A stretch of 51,734 nt of DNA from assembly GCF_013386585.1 (NCBI RefSeq), contig NZ_JACARO010000094.1:1-51734 (forward strand). Direction: 5' to 3'. Source of the DNA: Pseudomonas sp. P7548 (GTDB lineage: Bacteria > Pseudomonadota > Gammaproteobacteria > Pseudomonadales > Pseudomonadaceae). Every line of letters begins with the position of its first letter. Position 1 is the first letter of the stretch. Both the position numbers and the translations under genes were made by a program. Below are positions 1 through 7,797 of this stretch, piece by piece. The notes under the pieces were generated by a model that was not told the DNA's origin, searched no databases, and worked only from the letters and a program-made list of their open reading frames with translations.

Positions 1-504
1 GGCAATGGGGTGAATATCCTGTCGGGCAGCGGCGATATTCGCCTGCAAGGCACGGCGCTGGGCTCGGGGCCGGGGCTGCAATTCACCGCCACCAACGCCC
101 GGGGCTTTAACAACGTGATGACCGGTGGCAGCGGCGACCTCACCGTCACTGCGCGCAGTGCCAGTGGCGCGGCGTTGAGCTTCGACAACGGCACCAACAC
201 CTTGCAAGTGGTGGACGGCACCCTGCGCCTGGACCTCGACACGCCGTCGGGCAATTACCTCAACCAGGGCAACGGCACCTCCTCGATCCTGGCCACCGGC
301 AGTGGCGCGGTGCTGATCAGCCGTGGCGGGCTGATCCACAACAGCCTGCTGGACACCACCTCCGAGCCGACGCGCCAGTATCACCAGAGCCAGATGGTCG
401 GTGACACCTGGCGCCAACCGCTGACCGGTGACTACCACCTCACACCGCTGGGCAGCGCTGCGGACCAGGTGAACATCGACGTGGCCCAGGGCACCGCACC
501 ATGA
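1..504 (+). CDS. C-terminal end of a large secreted adhesin (FHA/HMW1-like), partial
   Basis: The frame is open from base 1, so only the last 167 residues are visible; the GTG at 10 is unlikely to be the true start. The sequence is Gly/Ser/Thr/Asn-rich with short alternating beta-type stretches such as GSGDIRLQG and GSGDLTVTARSASG, as in beta-helical passengers of two-partner-secretion exoproteins. No cysteine or sorting motif is seen at the C-terminus. Its stop overlaps the start of the next gene in an ATGA, implying translational coupling to an HMW1C-type glycosyltransferase. By analogy with Haemophilus HMW1A, the protein would be the glycosylated adhesin substrate. That is inferred from the neighbour; the diagnostic N-terminal secretion domain lies outside the window. 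Confidence 0.7.
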   Translation, partial: GNGVNILSGSGDIRLQGTALGSGPGLQFTATNARGFNNVMTGGSGDLTVTARSASGAALSFDNGTNTLQVVDGTLRLDLDTPSGNYLNQGNGTSSILATGSGAVLISRGGLIHNSLLDTTSEPTRQYHQSQMVGDTWRQPLTGDYHLTPLGSAADQVNIDVAQGTAP

Positions 505-2420
505 ACGACCCGGTGTTTTCCCTCGAAGCCTTCGAGTACCTGTGCTACAGCCGCGACCACGAGGGTGGCGCCCGTGAACTGGTGCGCCTGCTGCAATTGA
601 TCGACCGCAACTACGGCAAGCTGTCGGAGCAGTTTTCCCTCAGCGTGTCGCCTGCGCTCACGCCCGGGGAGCTGGAAAGCCATGTGCTCACGCGGCTGAC
701 TTGCGCGATTACCGCGTTGTTCTCCGACCCGGGGTTCAGCATCAGCCCGGGTGGGTTCGGCCAATTGATCAACCTGCAACGCTGGCTGTCCTCGTTGTTT
801 GCCGCCAGCGCCTTTATCAACGCCGACCACATCCTGCGCTCACTGAATTTGCTCGGGCCTGGGGGCAACGGCTACCGCATCGCCGAACAGGACCTGGTGA
901 AGTTCTGCCTGCTGTATTCACCGGAATCCCAACTGCCGCTGGATGTGGAATTGCTGTGGGCACAGAACCCGACCCTGGCGGCGGCGCTGTTCATGGCGCT
1001 GATGTCGCCGCGTTTTCTCGGCACGCCGGCTGCGCACTCCAAGCGTGAAGCGCTGCTGGCCTGGTTGCCCGGGCGCCTGGAGCAGCTGGATAGCCTGGAT
1101 ACGCTGCCGCTGAACGTGCTGCACGACGTGTACATGCATTGCAGTTACGCCGACTTGCCGCAACGCCACCGCATCAAGGCCTCGATCAATACGCTGATCG
1201 AACGCAAGCTCGACAGCGTGGGCATTCACAGCGTGCCTACGGGCGTTGCGCCGACGCGTGAAAAACCGTTGATGCTGGTGTTGCTGGAATGGTTCTCCGG
1301 TGGGCATTCGATCTATCGCACCCACTCGTTGACGCTGGAAGCGGCGCGGCGGGATTTTCACGTGGTGGCGGTGGGGTACGCGGCCAATGTGGATGCTCTG
1401 GGTCGCGCCGTGTTCGACGAATTTATCGAATTGCGCGAGCCCGACGACCTGTTTGCCTGCCTGCGGCAACTCACCAACCTCGCTACCGTGCGCCAGCCCG
1501 ACGTGTTCTACATGCCCAGCGTCGGCATGTTCCAGATCACGATGTTTGCCAGCAACCTGCGCTTTGCGCCGTTGCAGGTAGCGGCGCTGGGGCATCCCGC
1601 GACGACCGCGTCACGGCACATCGACCGCATCAGCGTCGAAGCGGATTTTGTCGGCGACCCGGCGTGTTTCACCGAGCGCCTGCTGCAACTGCCCGCCAAT
1701 GGGCAACCCTATCGGCCCTCCGCCATTGCGGTCGACCTGCCGGCTGCCGTGCGCGAAGACACGCCCTGGGTCAACATCGCCGTCGCCGCCACCACCATGA
1801 AACTCAACCCGACCTTCCTGCGCGCCTGCCAGGCGATTGCCGTGCGCACCTTGCACAGCAGCGGCAAGCGCGTGCGTTTTCACTTTCTGGTGGGGCAGGC
1901 CCAGGGCTTGTTGTTCCCGCAACTGGTGCGGTTGATCGAGCGCTACGTCGGCGACGCCACGGTGTACCCGCACCAGCCCTACGCCGACTACATGGCCACG
2001 CTCAATGGCTGCGATATGTTCCTCAGCCCGTTCCCGTTCGGTAACACCAACGGCATCATCGACGCCTTCACCGTCGGCCTGCCGGGCGTGTGCAAGACCG
2101 GGCCGCAGGTATTCGAACATATCGACGAAGGCCTGTTTCGCCGCGTGGGGTTGCCGCTGTGGAGCATTGCGCCTACCCATGAAGACTACGTGGACGCGGC
2201 GGTACGGATGGCGGGGAGTTATGCCGAACGCAGTGCCCTGTATCGGCACCTGGACAGCTGCAATCCACTGGGCGTGCTATTCAACGGTGACCCCCACGCC
2301 CTAAGCGCCGCCCTATCGACGGCTGTAGTGAGCGGGTTTACCCCGCGCCGCGGTGCGTCAGATACACATGAGGTACCTGACACACCGCGGCGCGGGGCAA
2401 GCCCGCTCACTACAAACTGA
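501..2420 (+). CDS. HMW1C-like cytoplasmic protein glycosyltransferase (GT41 family) with REP-encoded tail
   Basis: A 639-residue protein with the HMW1C/NGT architecture: an N-terminal helical domain followed by a GT-B fold with SIYRTHS in the first Rossmann half. The nucleotide-sugar site FGNTNGIIDAFTVGLPGVCK begins at residue 513; N517 and D521 match the UDP-hexose-binding Asn/Asp of the Actinobacillus enzyme. CKTG and HIDEGLFRR follow as in the family. HMW1C enzymes add hexoses to Asn of adhesins in the cytoplasm before secretion, which fits the adhesin gene overlapped by 4 bp upstream. The natural protein should end near residue 608: residues 609-639 are translated from a complete REP pair (2324-2414), and the stop lies just after it. 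Family members are about 620 residues, so the tail is probably non-functional. Confidence 0.85.
   Translation: MNDPVFSLEAFEYLCYSRDHEGGARELVRLLQLIDRNYGKLSEQFSLSVSPALTPGELESHVLTRLTCAITALFSDPGFSISPGGFGQLINLQRWLSSLFAASAFINADHILRSLNLLGPGGNGYRIAEQDLVKFCLLYSPESQLPLDVELLWAQNPTLAAALFMALMSPRFLGTPAAHSKREALLAWLPGRLEQLDSLDTLPLNVLHDVYMHCSYADLPQRHRIKASINTLIERKLDSVGIHSVPTGVAPTREKPLMLVLLEWFSGGHSIYRTHSLTLEAARRDFHVVAVGYAANVDALGRAVFDEFIELREPDDLFACLRQLTNLATVRQPDVFYMPSVGMFQITMFASNLRFAPLQVAALGHPATTASRHIDRISVEADFVGDPACFTERLLQLPANGQPYRPSAIAVDLPAAVREDTPWVNIAVAATTMKLNPTFLRACQAIAVRTLHSSGKRVRFHFLVGQAQGLLFPQLVRLIERYVGDATVYPHQPYADYMATLNGCDMFLSPFPFGNTNGIIDAFTVGLPGVCKTGPQVFEHIDEGLFRRVGLPLWSIAPTHEDYVDAAVRMAGSYAERSALYRHLDSCNPLGVLFNGDPHALSAALSTAVVSGFTPRRGASDTHEVPDTPRRGASPLTTN
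2324..2414. repeat. REPIN, TGTAGTGAGCGGGCTT type, inside the hmw1C-like reading frame
   Basis: TGTAGTGAGCGGG at the left end and its inverted copy CCCGCTCACTACA at the right end flank GC-rich inner arms and a short loop. The same unit recurs at 6455, 37660 and 45263. Here it is translated as the tail of the upstream glycosyltransferase. Confidence 0.85.
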
Positions 2421-2424
2421 TTCA

Positions 2425-2444
2425 GGCCCTTGTGGTGAAGGGCC
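2425..2444. other. Small hairpin after the glycosyltransferase gene
   Basis: GGCCCTT (2425-2431) and AAGGGCC (2438-2444) form a perfect 7-bp stem with a 6-base loop. No T-run follows, so it is at best a weak terminator. Confidence 0.3.
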
Positions 2445-2493
2445 ATTGAGCAGGATCATCACCGCCTCAATCGTCGTGGAGCCGGTGTCACTC

Positions 2494-3417
2494 ATGAAGC
2501 GCCATTTCGAAGACTTGCAGCTGGGCAGCATCGAGTTGTTCTGCCTCGCCGCCGAAGCCAGCAGTTTCACCGCCGCCGCGCAGGTGGCGGGTGTGACGCC
2601 GGCGGCCGTGAGCCGCAGTGTCTCGCGCTTGGAAGAGCGCCTGGGCTCGCGCCTGTTTGTGCGCACCACCCGCAGCATTCGCCTGACCGACAGCGGCCGC
2701 ACGTTCTTCGAACAATGTCGCCAGGCGTTGGGCCAACTGGTGGAAGCGCAACAGGAAGTGATGGGCGCGCAGTCCGTGCCGTCCGGCCTGTTGCGCATCA
2801 GCATCCCCACCACCTATGCGCACCACCGCTTGCTGCCATTGTTGCCGACGTTTCGCGCGCTGTACCCGCATGTCACCGTGGATATCCACATCAGCAACCG
2901 CAACATCGACTTCGTCGCCGAAGGCTACGACTTGGCCGTGCGCGTGCGGGCCCAGCCGGACTCATCGCTGATCGCACGCCTGCTGGAAGACGCCGAACTG
3001 GTGGTGGTCGCCGCGCCGTCCTACTTGCAACACGCCGGTGTGCCGCAGAGGCTGGACGACCTGCCTGGGTTCGAATGCATCCAGTACGAACTGCCGAGCA
3101 ATGGCCGGCGCATTCCGTGGCTGTTCCAGGTGGACGGCAAGGATCGAGAGTACGCGGGGGAGGCGGGCTACAGTTGCTCCGACGATGTGCTGGGCGGGGT
3201 GACCCTGGCCAAGCACGGCGCCGGGTTGTTTCAGACCTACAAGTTCATCGTCGAGCAAGAGCTGGCCGACGGCAGCCTGGTGGAAGTGTTGAAACCCTTC
3301 GGCGGCCGCTCGCGACCGTTTACCTTGCTGTATCCCCATGGGCGCTTTGTGCCCCATCGGGTGCGGGCGTTTGTGGATTTCCTGATGGCGTGTCGTGACG
3401 AGTGGGCGGCGCCGTAG
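2494..3417 (+). CDS. LysR-family transcriptional regulator
   Basis: 307 residues from the ATG at 2494. The frame is open further upstream but that part lies in the REP and lacks family similarity. The winged HTH covers residues 5-65 (SIELFCLAAEASSFTAAAQ, then VSRLEERLGSRLFVRTTRS), followed by a two-lobed effector domain (GLLRISIPTTYAHHRLLPLL; GYDLAVRVRAQPDSSLIAR) of the subgroup that often controls nearby oxidoreductases or efflux genes. No partner gene is divergent from it, so the target is unknown. Its last 98 bp overlap the convergent tetR gene on the other strand. Confidence 0.9.
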   Translation: MKRHFEDLQLGSIELFCLAAEASSFTAAAQVAGVTPAAVSRSVSRLEERLGSRLFVRTTRSIRLTDSGRTFFEQCRQALGQLVEAQQEVMGAQSVPSGLLRISIPTTYAHHRLLPLLPTFRALYPHVTVDIHISNRNIDFVAEGYDLAVRVRAQPDSSLIARLLEDAELVVVAAPSYLQHAGVPQRLDDLPGFECIQYELPSNGRRIPWLFQVDGKDREYAGEAGYSCSDDVLGGVTLAKHGAGLFQTYKFIVEQELADGSLVEVLKPFGGRSRPFTLLYPHGRFVPHRVRAFVDFLMACRDEWAAP

Positions 3418-4024
3418 AGGCGGCAATGTCCCATGTCAGCAGGAGCTGGCTGATCGCCGCGTTGATGGTTGCGTGCGGCACGTTATCCCGCGCCAAAATC
3501 GAAACGCCCTGCAAAAAGCTGTCAAACACCGTCGCCATCGCCGCCACGTTGAGCGTGTCCGGCAACTGCCCCGTGTTCACCGCCCGTTCAATGCACGCCA
3601 CGATGCCCGCTCGGGTTCGTGCCCGTGACTGGGTCAACGCGTCGGCTACCCGCGCATTTTCCGGGCTCGGGGCGCTCATCACGCCCAAGGCCACCATGCA
3701 GCCTTTTGGGTGCCCATCCTCACACTGCATGCGGGCCGACTGGCGCAAGGCGGTTTCGACGGCCTGGCGGGGTGGCAGGGTTTCGTCCCACAAGCATTCG
3801 GTGACTTGGGCGTAGGTCGCCAGGTAGCGCTGCACGCACTCATCGAACAGCGCCTCCTTGGAGCCGAACGCCGCATAAAAGCTCGGCGCGGAGATACCGC
3901 CACCCAGGCCGGCCTTGAGCTGAGCGAGGGAGGTGGCGTCATAACCGTGCTGCCAGAACAGGTGCAAAGCCTGGTCCACAGCCTGGTCACGGTCGAAATT
4001 GCGGGGGCGGCCCATGGTTGCCAT
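3320..4024 (-). CDS. TetR-family repressor, divergent from an MFS efflux gene
   Basis: 234 residues from the ATG at 4024 (MATMGRPRNFDRDQAVDQAL). The N-terminal HTH is typical (LHLFWQHGYDATSLAQLKAG, SAPSFYAAFGSKEALFDE) and the C-terminal ligand domain contains the TetR_C-like stretch HPKGCMVALG. The gene is transcribed away from the MFS gene at 4145, and a large inverted repeat lies in between, so it probably represses both. Typical relatives are about 190-200 residues. The last roughly 33 residues here are Pro/Thr/His-rich and are read antisense to the end of the lysR gene, suggesting loss of an earlier stop. Confidence 0.88.
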   Translation of the reverse strand: MATMGRPRNFDRDQAVDQALHLFWQHGYDATSLAQLKAGLGGGISAPSFYAAFGSKEALFDECVQRYLATYAQVTECLWDETLPPRQAVETALRQSARMQCEDGHPKGCMVALGVMSAPSPENARVADALTQSRARTRAGIVACIERAVNTGQLPDTLNVAAMATVFDSFLQGVSILARDNVPHATINAAISQLLLTWDIAASTAPPTRHDTPSGNPQTPAPDGAQSAHGDTAR

Positions 4025-4050
4025 TACCGATCTCCGGTGGAAAACGAGAT

Positions 4051-4122
4051 AAATACTAGTCGATACATAAGTCGTTGACAACGCGTCGTGTGCGCCTGCA
4101 ACATTTGTATCGATCAGTATTT
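4051..4122. promoter_or_regulatory. Inverted-repeat operator between tetR and the MFS gene
   Basis: AAATACTAGTCGATACA (4051-4067) and TGTATCGATCAGTATTT (4106-4122) are inverted copies matching at 15 of 17 positions. A perfect TTGACA lies between them at 4075-4080, a possible -35 box for the MFS gene, though the matching -10 (about 4099) is poor. The arrangement fits two TetR sites controlling divergent promoters. Confidence 0.6.
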
Positions 4123-4144
4123 AAGTCTGCCCAAGGAGTTTACC

Positions 4145-5362
4145 GTGACCCCCTCAATCACCTTATCGGCCGCGTCCGACCGCCTGCCTATCGGCGCCTT
4201 GCTTGCCCTGGCGATGACTGGCTTCATCTGCATCGTCACGGAAACCCTGCCGGCCGGCCTGTTGCCGTTGATCAGCGACGGCCTGGCGATTTCACCGTCG
4301 ATGGCCGGGCAGATGGTCACCGCCTACGCCCTGGGCTCGGTGCTGGCGGTGATTCCCATGACCATCGCCACCCGGGGCTGGCGTCGGCGCAATGTGCTGC
4401 TGCTGACCATCGTCGGGTTTCTGCTGTTCAACTCCATCACGGCGCTGTCGTCCCATTACGGCGTGACCCTGGTGGCGCGGTTCTTTGCCGGTGTCGCAGC
4501 CGGATTGGCCTGGAGCCTGCTGGCCGGTTACGCCCGGCGCATGGTCGCGCCCCATCAGCAGGGCAAGGCGTTGGCCCTGGCGATGGTCGGTACGCCGATT
4601 GCGCTGTCGCTGGGCGTGCCGCTGGGCACCTGGCTGGGTGGGCTGGTGGGTTGGCGCACCACGTTTGGCCTGATGTCGGCGCTGACGTTGATGCTCATTG
4701 TGTGGGTGCTGGTGAAGGTGCCGGACTACCCGCCACAGGCTGCGCACCAGCGCTTGTCCCTGGGCAAGGTGCTGACTACCCCCGGCGTGCGCCCAGTGTT
4801 GGCGGTGGTGATCAGCTGGATGCTGGCGCACAACATTCTGTACACCTACATCGCGCCGTTCGTGGCGCCTGCAGGGTTGGCGGAGCGGGTCGACCTGGTG
4901 CTGCTGGTGTTCGGTATCGCCGCGCTGGCCGGGATCTGGCTGACCGCCAGGCTGGTCGAACCGCTGCTGCGCAACACCGTGCTGGTGAGCCTGGCGACCT
5001 TTGCCGCGGTGAGTGTGTTGTTCGGCTTGCTGGGCAACGTGCCCCAGGTGATTTACCTCGGGATCGCCGTGTGGGGCCTGAGCTTCGGCGGTGCCGCGAC
5101 CCTGCTGCAAACCGCCCTGGCGGACGCGGCGGGCGACGGCGCGGATGTGGCACTGTCGTTGAATGTGGTGGCGTGGAACAGCGCCATCGCCGGCAGCGGC
5201 GTGGTGGGCGGGGTGTTGCTGGATACCTGGGGCGTTGCATCGTTTCCGTGGGCGATGGTGCTGTTGATCGGTGTGTCGTTTGCGATTGTCTGGGGCGCGC
5301 GCAGCCATGGGTTCAAGCCGGGTGCGCGAGCGGTAGGAAAACCTACAGTCGTCGGGCACTAA
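4145..5362 (+). CDS. MFS drug-efflux transporter (DHA1 / AraJ-like)
   Basis: 405 residues from a GTG start at 4145, placed by the AAGGAG seven bases upstream; the longer frame reads through the operator region. Twelve hydrophobic segments are apparent. The start of the first helix (LPIGALLALAMTGFICIVTE) and the motif ETLPAGLLPLISDGL are typical of the YdhP/AraJ-like inner-membrane antiporters. The family exports sugars or drugs by proton antiport. Divergence from tetR with a shared operator points to substrate-induced efflux; the substrate cannot be told. Confidence 0.88.
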   Translation: MTPSITLSAASDRLPIGALLALAMTGFICIVTETLPAGLLPLISDGLAISPSMAGQMVTAYALGSVLAVIPMTIATRGWRRRNVLLLTIVGFLLFNSITALSSHYGVTLVARFFAGVAAGLAWSLLAGYARRMVAPHQQGKALALAMVGTPIALSLGVPLGTWLGGLVGWRTTFGLMSALTLMLIVWVLVKVPDYPPQAAHQRLSLGKVLTTPGVRPVLAVVISWMLAHNILYTYIAPFVAPAGLAERVDLVLLVFGIAALAGIWLTARLVEPLLRNTVLVSLATFAAVSVLFGLLGNVPQVIYLGIAVWGLSFGGAATLLQTALADAAGDGADVALSLNVVAWNSAIAGSGVVGGVLLDTWGVASFPWAMVLLIGVSFAIVWGARSHGFKPGARAVGKPTVVGH

Positions 5363-5405
5363 TCGTACAATGCCCTGTCAATAATTCCCGCAATATCATC
5401 CACTT

Positions 5406-5424
5406 GGCTCCGCACCGCGGAGCC
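5406..5424. terminator. Hairpin between the MFS and nuclease genes
   Basis: GGCTCCG and CGGAGCC form a 7-bp stem around CACCG. There is no clear T-run, so termination is uncertain. Confidence 0.3.
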
Positions 5425-5456
5425 TGCCGCTTCATTCCTATTCGAAGATTTAATGC

Positions 5457-6248
5457 ATGCACCTACGCAAAATTGCCGTTGGGCTGTCCGCCCTTGTTTT
5501 GCTCTCCACCGGGGTCAGCGCCCGCAGCCTGCCCGACCTGTATTCCGCGCAGGAAAAACGCCTGTCGTTCGACGCCTGTGCCGACCTGTTTCCCGCTGCA
5601 ACGCCCATCAACACCGCCACCGTGCCGGCCAGCATGAAACCCCTGGCGTTGTGTTCCGATCACTTCGCCGTGCTCTACTCGCAAACCAGCAAGACTCCGC
5701 TGGTGGTGGTTGAACGCCTGAACGCCGCGCAGTTGAAAGACGCCAAGGGCGAAGAGCGCACCAACCAGTTCTACGCCGACCCGCGCATCCCCAAGGGTGG
5801 GCGTGCCGAGTTGAGCGACTACCGCGCCCAGCACATGGACCGTGGCCACCAGTCCCCGGCCGCTGATGCGCCGAATGCCAATGCCATGGCTCAGTCCTTT
5901 GCCCTGTCGAACATGGTGCCCCAGGACCCCACCAACAACCGCAAGATCTGGAGCAAGGTCGAGGCCGACGTGCGCAAGTTCGCCGTGCGTGCCGGCGGCG
6001 ACGTGTATGTGTTCACCGGGCCGCTGTTCGATGCCGGTTACGGCACCATCGGCGACAACCAGGTCTGGGTGCCGACGCGCCTGTTCAAGCTGGTGTATGA
6101 CGCGTCAAGCCAACGTGCCTGGGCCTATGTGTTGCCCAACGCCGAGACGCGCATTCAAAAACCGATGGACTATGAGACCTTCGTGAAGAGCACCGGGCTC
6201 AAGTTGCTGGGCAACCTTCCGGTGTCGGGATCGGTCGGGCGCACCTGA
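5457..6248 (+). CDS. Secreted DNA/RNA non-specific endonuclease (DRGH / NUC1 family)
   Basis: 263 residues. Residues 1-22 form a Sec signal peptide (MHLRKIAVGLSALVLLSTG, cleaved near VSA-RS), so the enzyme acts in the periplasm or outside. The catalytic motif DRGHQSPAAD starts at D128, with H131 the general base. The metal-ligand region SNMVPQDPTNNRKIW follows, with N152 in the usual Asn context. Serratia-type nucleases of this family cut DNA and RNA using one Mg ion. Possible roles are nutrient acquisition or eDNA turnover. It appears monocistronic, and no immunity-type gene is adjacent. Confidence 0.9.
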   Translation: MHLRKIAVGLSALVLLSTGVSARSLPDLYSAQEKRLSFDACADLFPAATPINTATVPASMKPLALCSDHFAVLYSQTSKTPLVVVERLNAAQLKDAKGEERTNQFYADPRIPKGGRAELSDYRAQHMDRGHQSPAADAPNANAMAQSFALSNMVPQDPTNNRKIWSKVEADVRKFAVRAGGDVYVFTGPLFDAGYGTIGDNQVWVPTRLFKLVYDASSQRAWAYVLPNAETRIQKPMDYETFVKSTGLKLLGNLPVSGSVGRT

Positions 6249-6251
6249 CCG

Positions 6252-6431
6252 TCATTTGGACTTTTTCAACGCCTTCAGGCGCTGGGTCGCCCGCTGTACG
6301 GCGGCCATCTTCTCGGGGCGTTTCATGCGTTTCCATTTGCGGATGTCGTCCTTGCTGCGCCCACAGCTGAGGCAGAGGTCGCCGCTGAGTTGGCAGATGG
6401 AAATGCACGGGTTCTCGATGTCTTTGGCCAA
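6252..6431 (-). CDS. DUF1289-family small cysteine protein
   Basis: A 59-residue ORF with the DUF1289 signature: NPCISICQLS, then DLCLSCGRSKDDI, then W and a basic tail ending ALKKSK. Four cysteines in CxxxC and CxxC spacing suggest an Fe-S or Zn site; the role is unknown. The only in-frame start is TTG at 6431, preceded by GGTGA. Upstream the frame hits a TGA inside the REP element at 6455-6589, so the original 5' end may have been replaced when the REP arrived. It converges on the nuclease gene with a 3-base gap. Confidence 0.7.
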   Translation of the reverse strand: MAKDIENPCISICQLSGDLCLSCGRSKDDIRKWKRMKRPEKMAAVQRATQRLKALKKSK

Positions 6432-6454
6432 CGTATTTTCACCAAAAAAATAAT

Positions 6455-6589
6455 TGTAGTGAGCGGGCTTGCCCCGCGCGGCGGTGTGTCAGGTACAACG
6501 CGGCGCGGGGCGAGCTTGATCATTGGGGGGTATCGGGTGGATCGGGTGGATCGGGTGTACCGCGGCGCGGGGCAAGCCCGCTCACTACA
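6455..6589. repeat. REPIN (TGTAGTGAGCGGGCTT type) with expanded loop
   Basis: Outer arms TGTAGTGAGCGGGCTTG and CAAGCCCGCTCACTACA are inverted. The centre contains a second partial arm (CGGCGCGGGGCGAGC) and three tandem copies of ATCGGGTGG (6532-6558). The right half is translated as the last 22 residues of the MFS protein ending at 6520. Confidence 0.85.
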
Positions 6590-7797
6590 GGGTCCAGGTG
6601 GTGTTTGAGGGTGTAGAGGGCTACGCCGACGGCCAGGATACCTGAGACGGCGCCGACGACCAGTGCCCAGCGCGGGCCCAAGTGGTCGGCGACCCAGCCG
6701 ACGATGGGCGCGCCGATGGGGGTGCCACCGAGGGCGACGGCGACGCGCAGGGCGATCACCCGGCCGCGCATGTGCGGTTCGGTGGTCAGTTGCATCAGGC
6801 TGTTGGTGGTGTTGCTGAAGGTCATCGCGCCGACACCGATGATCACCAGCGCAATCGCGAAGGTCCAGTAGTTGGGCGCCAGGGCCGCCAGGGTGCAGCC
6901 GACCCCGAACACGGCCGCGCCACTGAGCAGTGATTTGAACTGCGGCCGCTCGCGACCGGCAGCGAGCAGGGCGCCGGCGATGGTGCCGATGGCCAGGGTC
7001 GAGGTCAGCAGGCCGTAGCCGCGTGCATCGGCGTGGAACACGCTGACGGCCATGGTCGAGATGAAGATCGGGAAGTTCATGCCGAAGGTGCCGATCAGAA
7101 ACAGCATCAGCAGAATCGCCTTCAGGTCCGGCCGTGCCCACACGTAGCGGATGCCTTCGGTGAGGCTGCCCTTGGTGCGCAGTGCCCGCACCTTGGTGCT
7201 TGGGTCCGAGACCCGCAGGAAGAACAGCGACATCAGCACGGCAAAGAAACTCGAACCATTGAGCAGGAACGCCCAACCGGTGCCCACTGATGCAATCGTC
7301 ACACCGGCCACGGCCGGGCCGATCATGCGCGCCATGTTGAACGAGGTGGAGTTGAGCGCGATGGCGTTGGACAAGTCCTTCTCGGCCACCAGTTCGGCGA
7401 CGAAGATCTGCCGCACCGGCGCATCGAACGCCGACGCGCAGCCGGACAAAAACGCGAACACATACACCTGCCACAACTGCACCAGGCCGGTGACGGTCAG
7501 CACGCCCAGGGTCAGTGCCAGCAGGCCCATGACCGCCTGGGTCACGATCAGCATTTTGCGCTGGTCAAAGTGGTCGGCGGCAAAGCCGGTCCAGGGCAGC
7601 AACAGCAGTTGCGGGCCGAACTGCAGCGCCATGACGATGCCCACGGCCGACGCGTTGTGCGGCGTCAGTTGGGTGAGGACCAGCCAGTCCTGGGCGGTGC
7701 GCTGCATCCAGGTGCCGATATTCGACACCAGCGCGCCGGCGGCCCAGATGCGGTAGTTGGCGCTGCGCAGGGAACGGAAGGTGCCAAGAGCACTCAT
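6520..7797 (-). CDS. MFS exporter of the MFS_3 / EntS-like group with REP-encoded tail
   Basis: 425 residues. The N-terminus FRSLRSANYRIWAAGALVSN, then GTWMQRTAQDWLVL, is characteristic of the MFS_3 group that includes the enterobactin exporter EntS. About twelve transmembrane segments are present. It is last in a three-gene operon behind marR (8600) and a small membrane protein (8123), with a 4-bp overlap with the latter, so it probably exports a toxic compound sensed by MarR. Residues 404-425 (VVSGLAPRRGTPDPPDPPDT...) are encoded by the REP at 6455-6589, in the same REP frame as the glycosyltransferase tail. Confidence 0.88.
   Translation of the reverse strand: MSALGTFRSLRSANYRIWAAGALVSNIGTWMQRTAQDWLVLTQLTPHNASAVGIVMALQFGPQLLLLPWTGFAADHFDQRKMLIVTQAVMGLLALTLGVLTVTGLVQLWQVYVFAFLSGCASAFDAPVRQIFVAELVAEKDLSNAIALNSTSFNMARMIGPAVAGVTIASVGTGWAFLLNGSSFFAVLMSLFFLRVSDPSTKVRALRTKGSLTEGIRYVWARPDLKAILLMLFLIGTFGMNFPIFISTMAVSVFHADARGYGLLTSTLAIGTIAGALLAAGRERPQFKSLLSGAAVFGVGCTLAALAPNYWTFAIALVIIGVGAMTFSNTTNSLMQLTTEPHMRGRVIALRVAVALGGTPIGAPIVGWVADHLGPRWALVVGAVSGILAVGVALYTLKHHLDPVVSGLAPRRGTPDPPDPPDTPQ

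Noticed and set aside
4075..5637. A 520-codon frame overlapping the MFS gene and running into the nuclease
   Set aside because: No domain or hydrophobic pattern; it is a +1 shadow of the GC-rich MFS gene, which has good start signals and helices.
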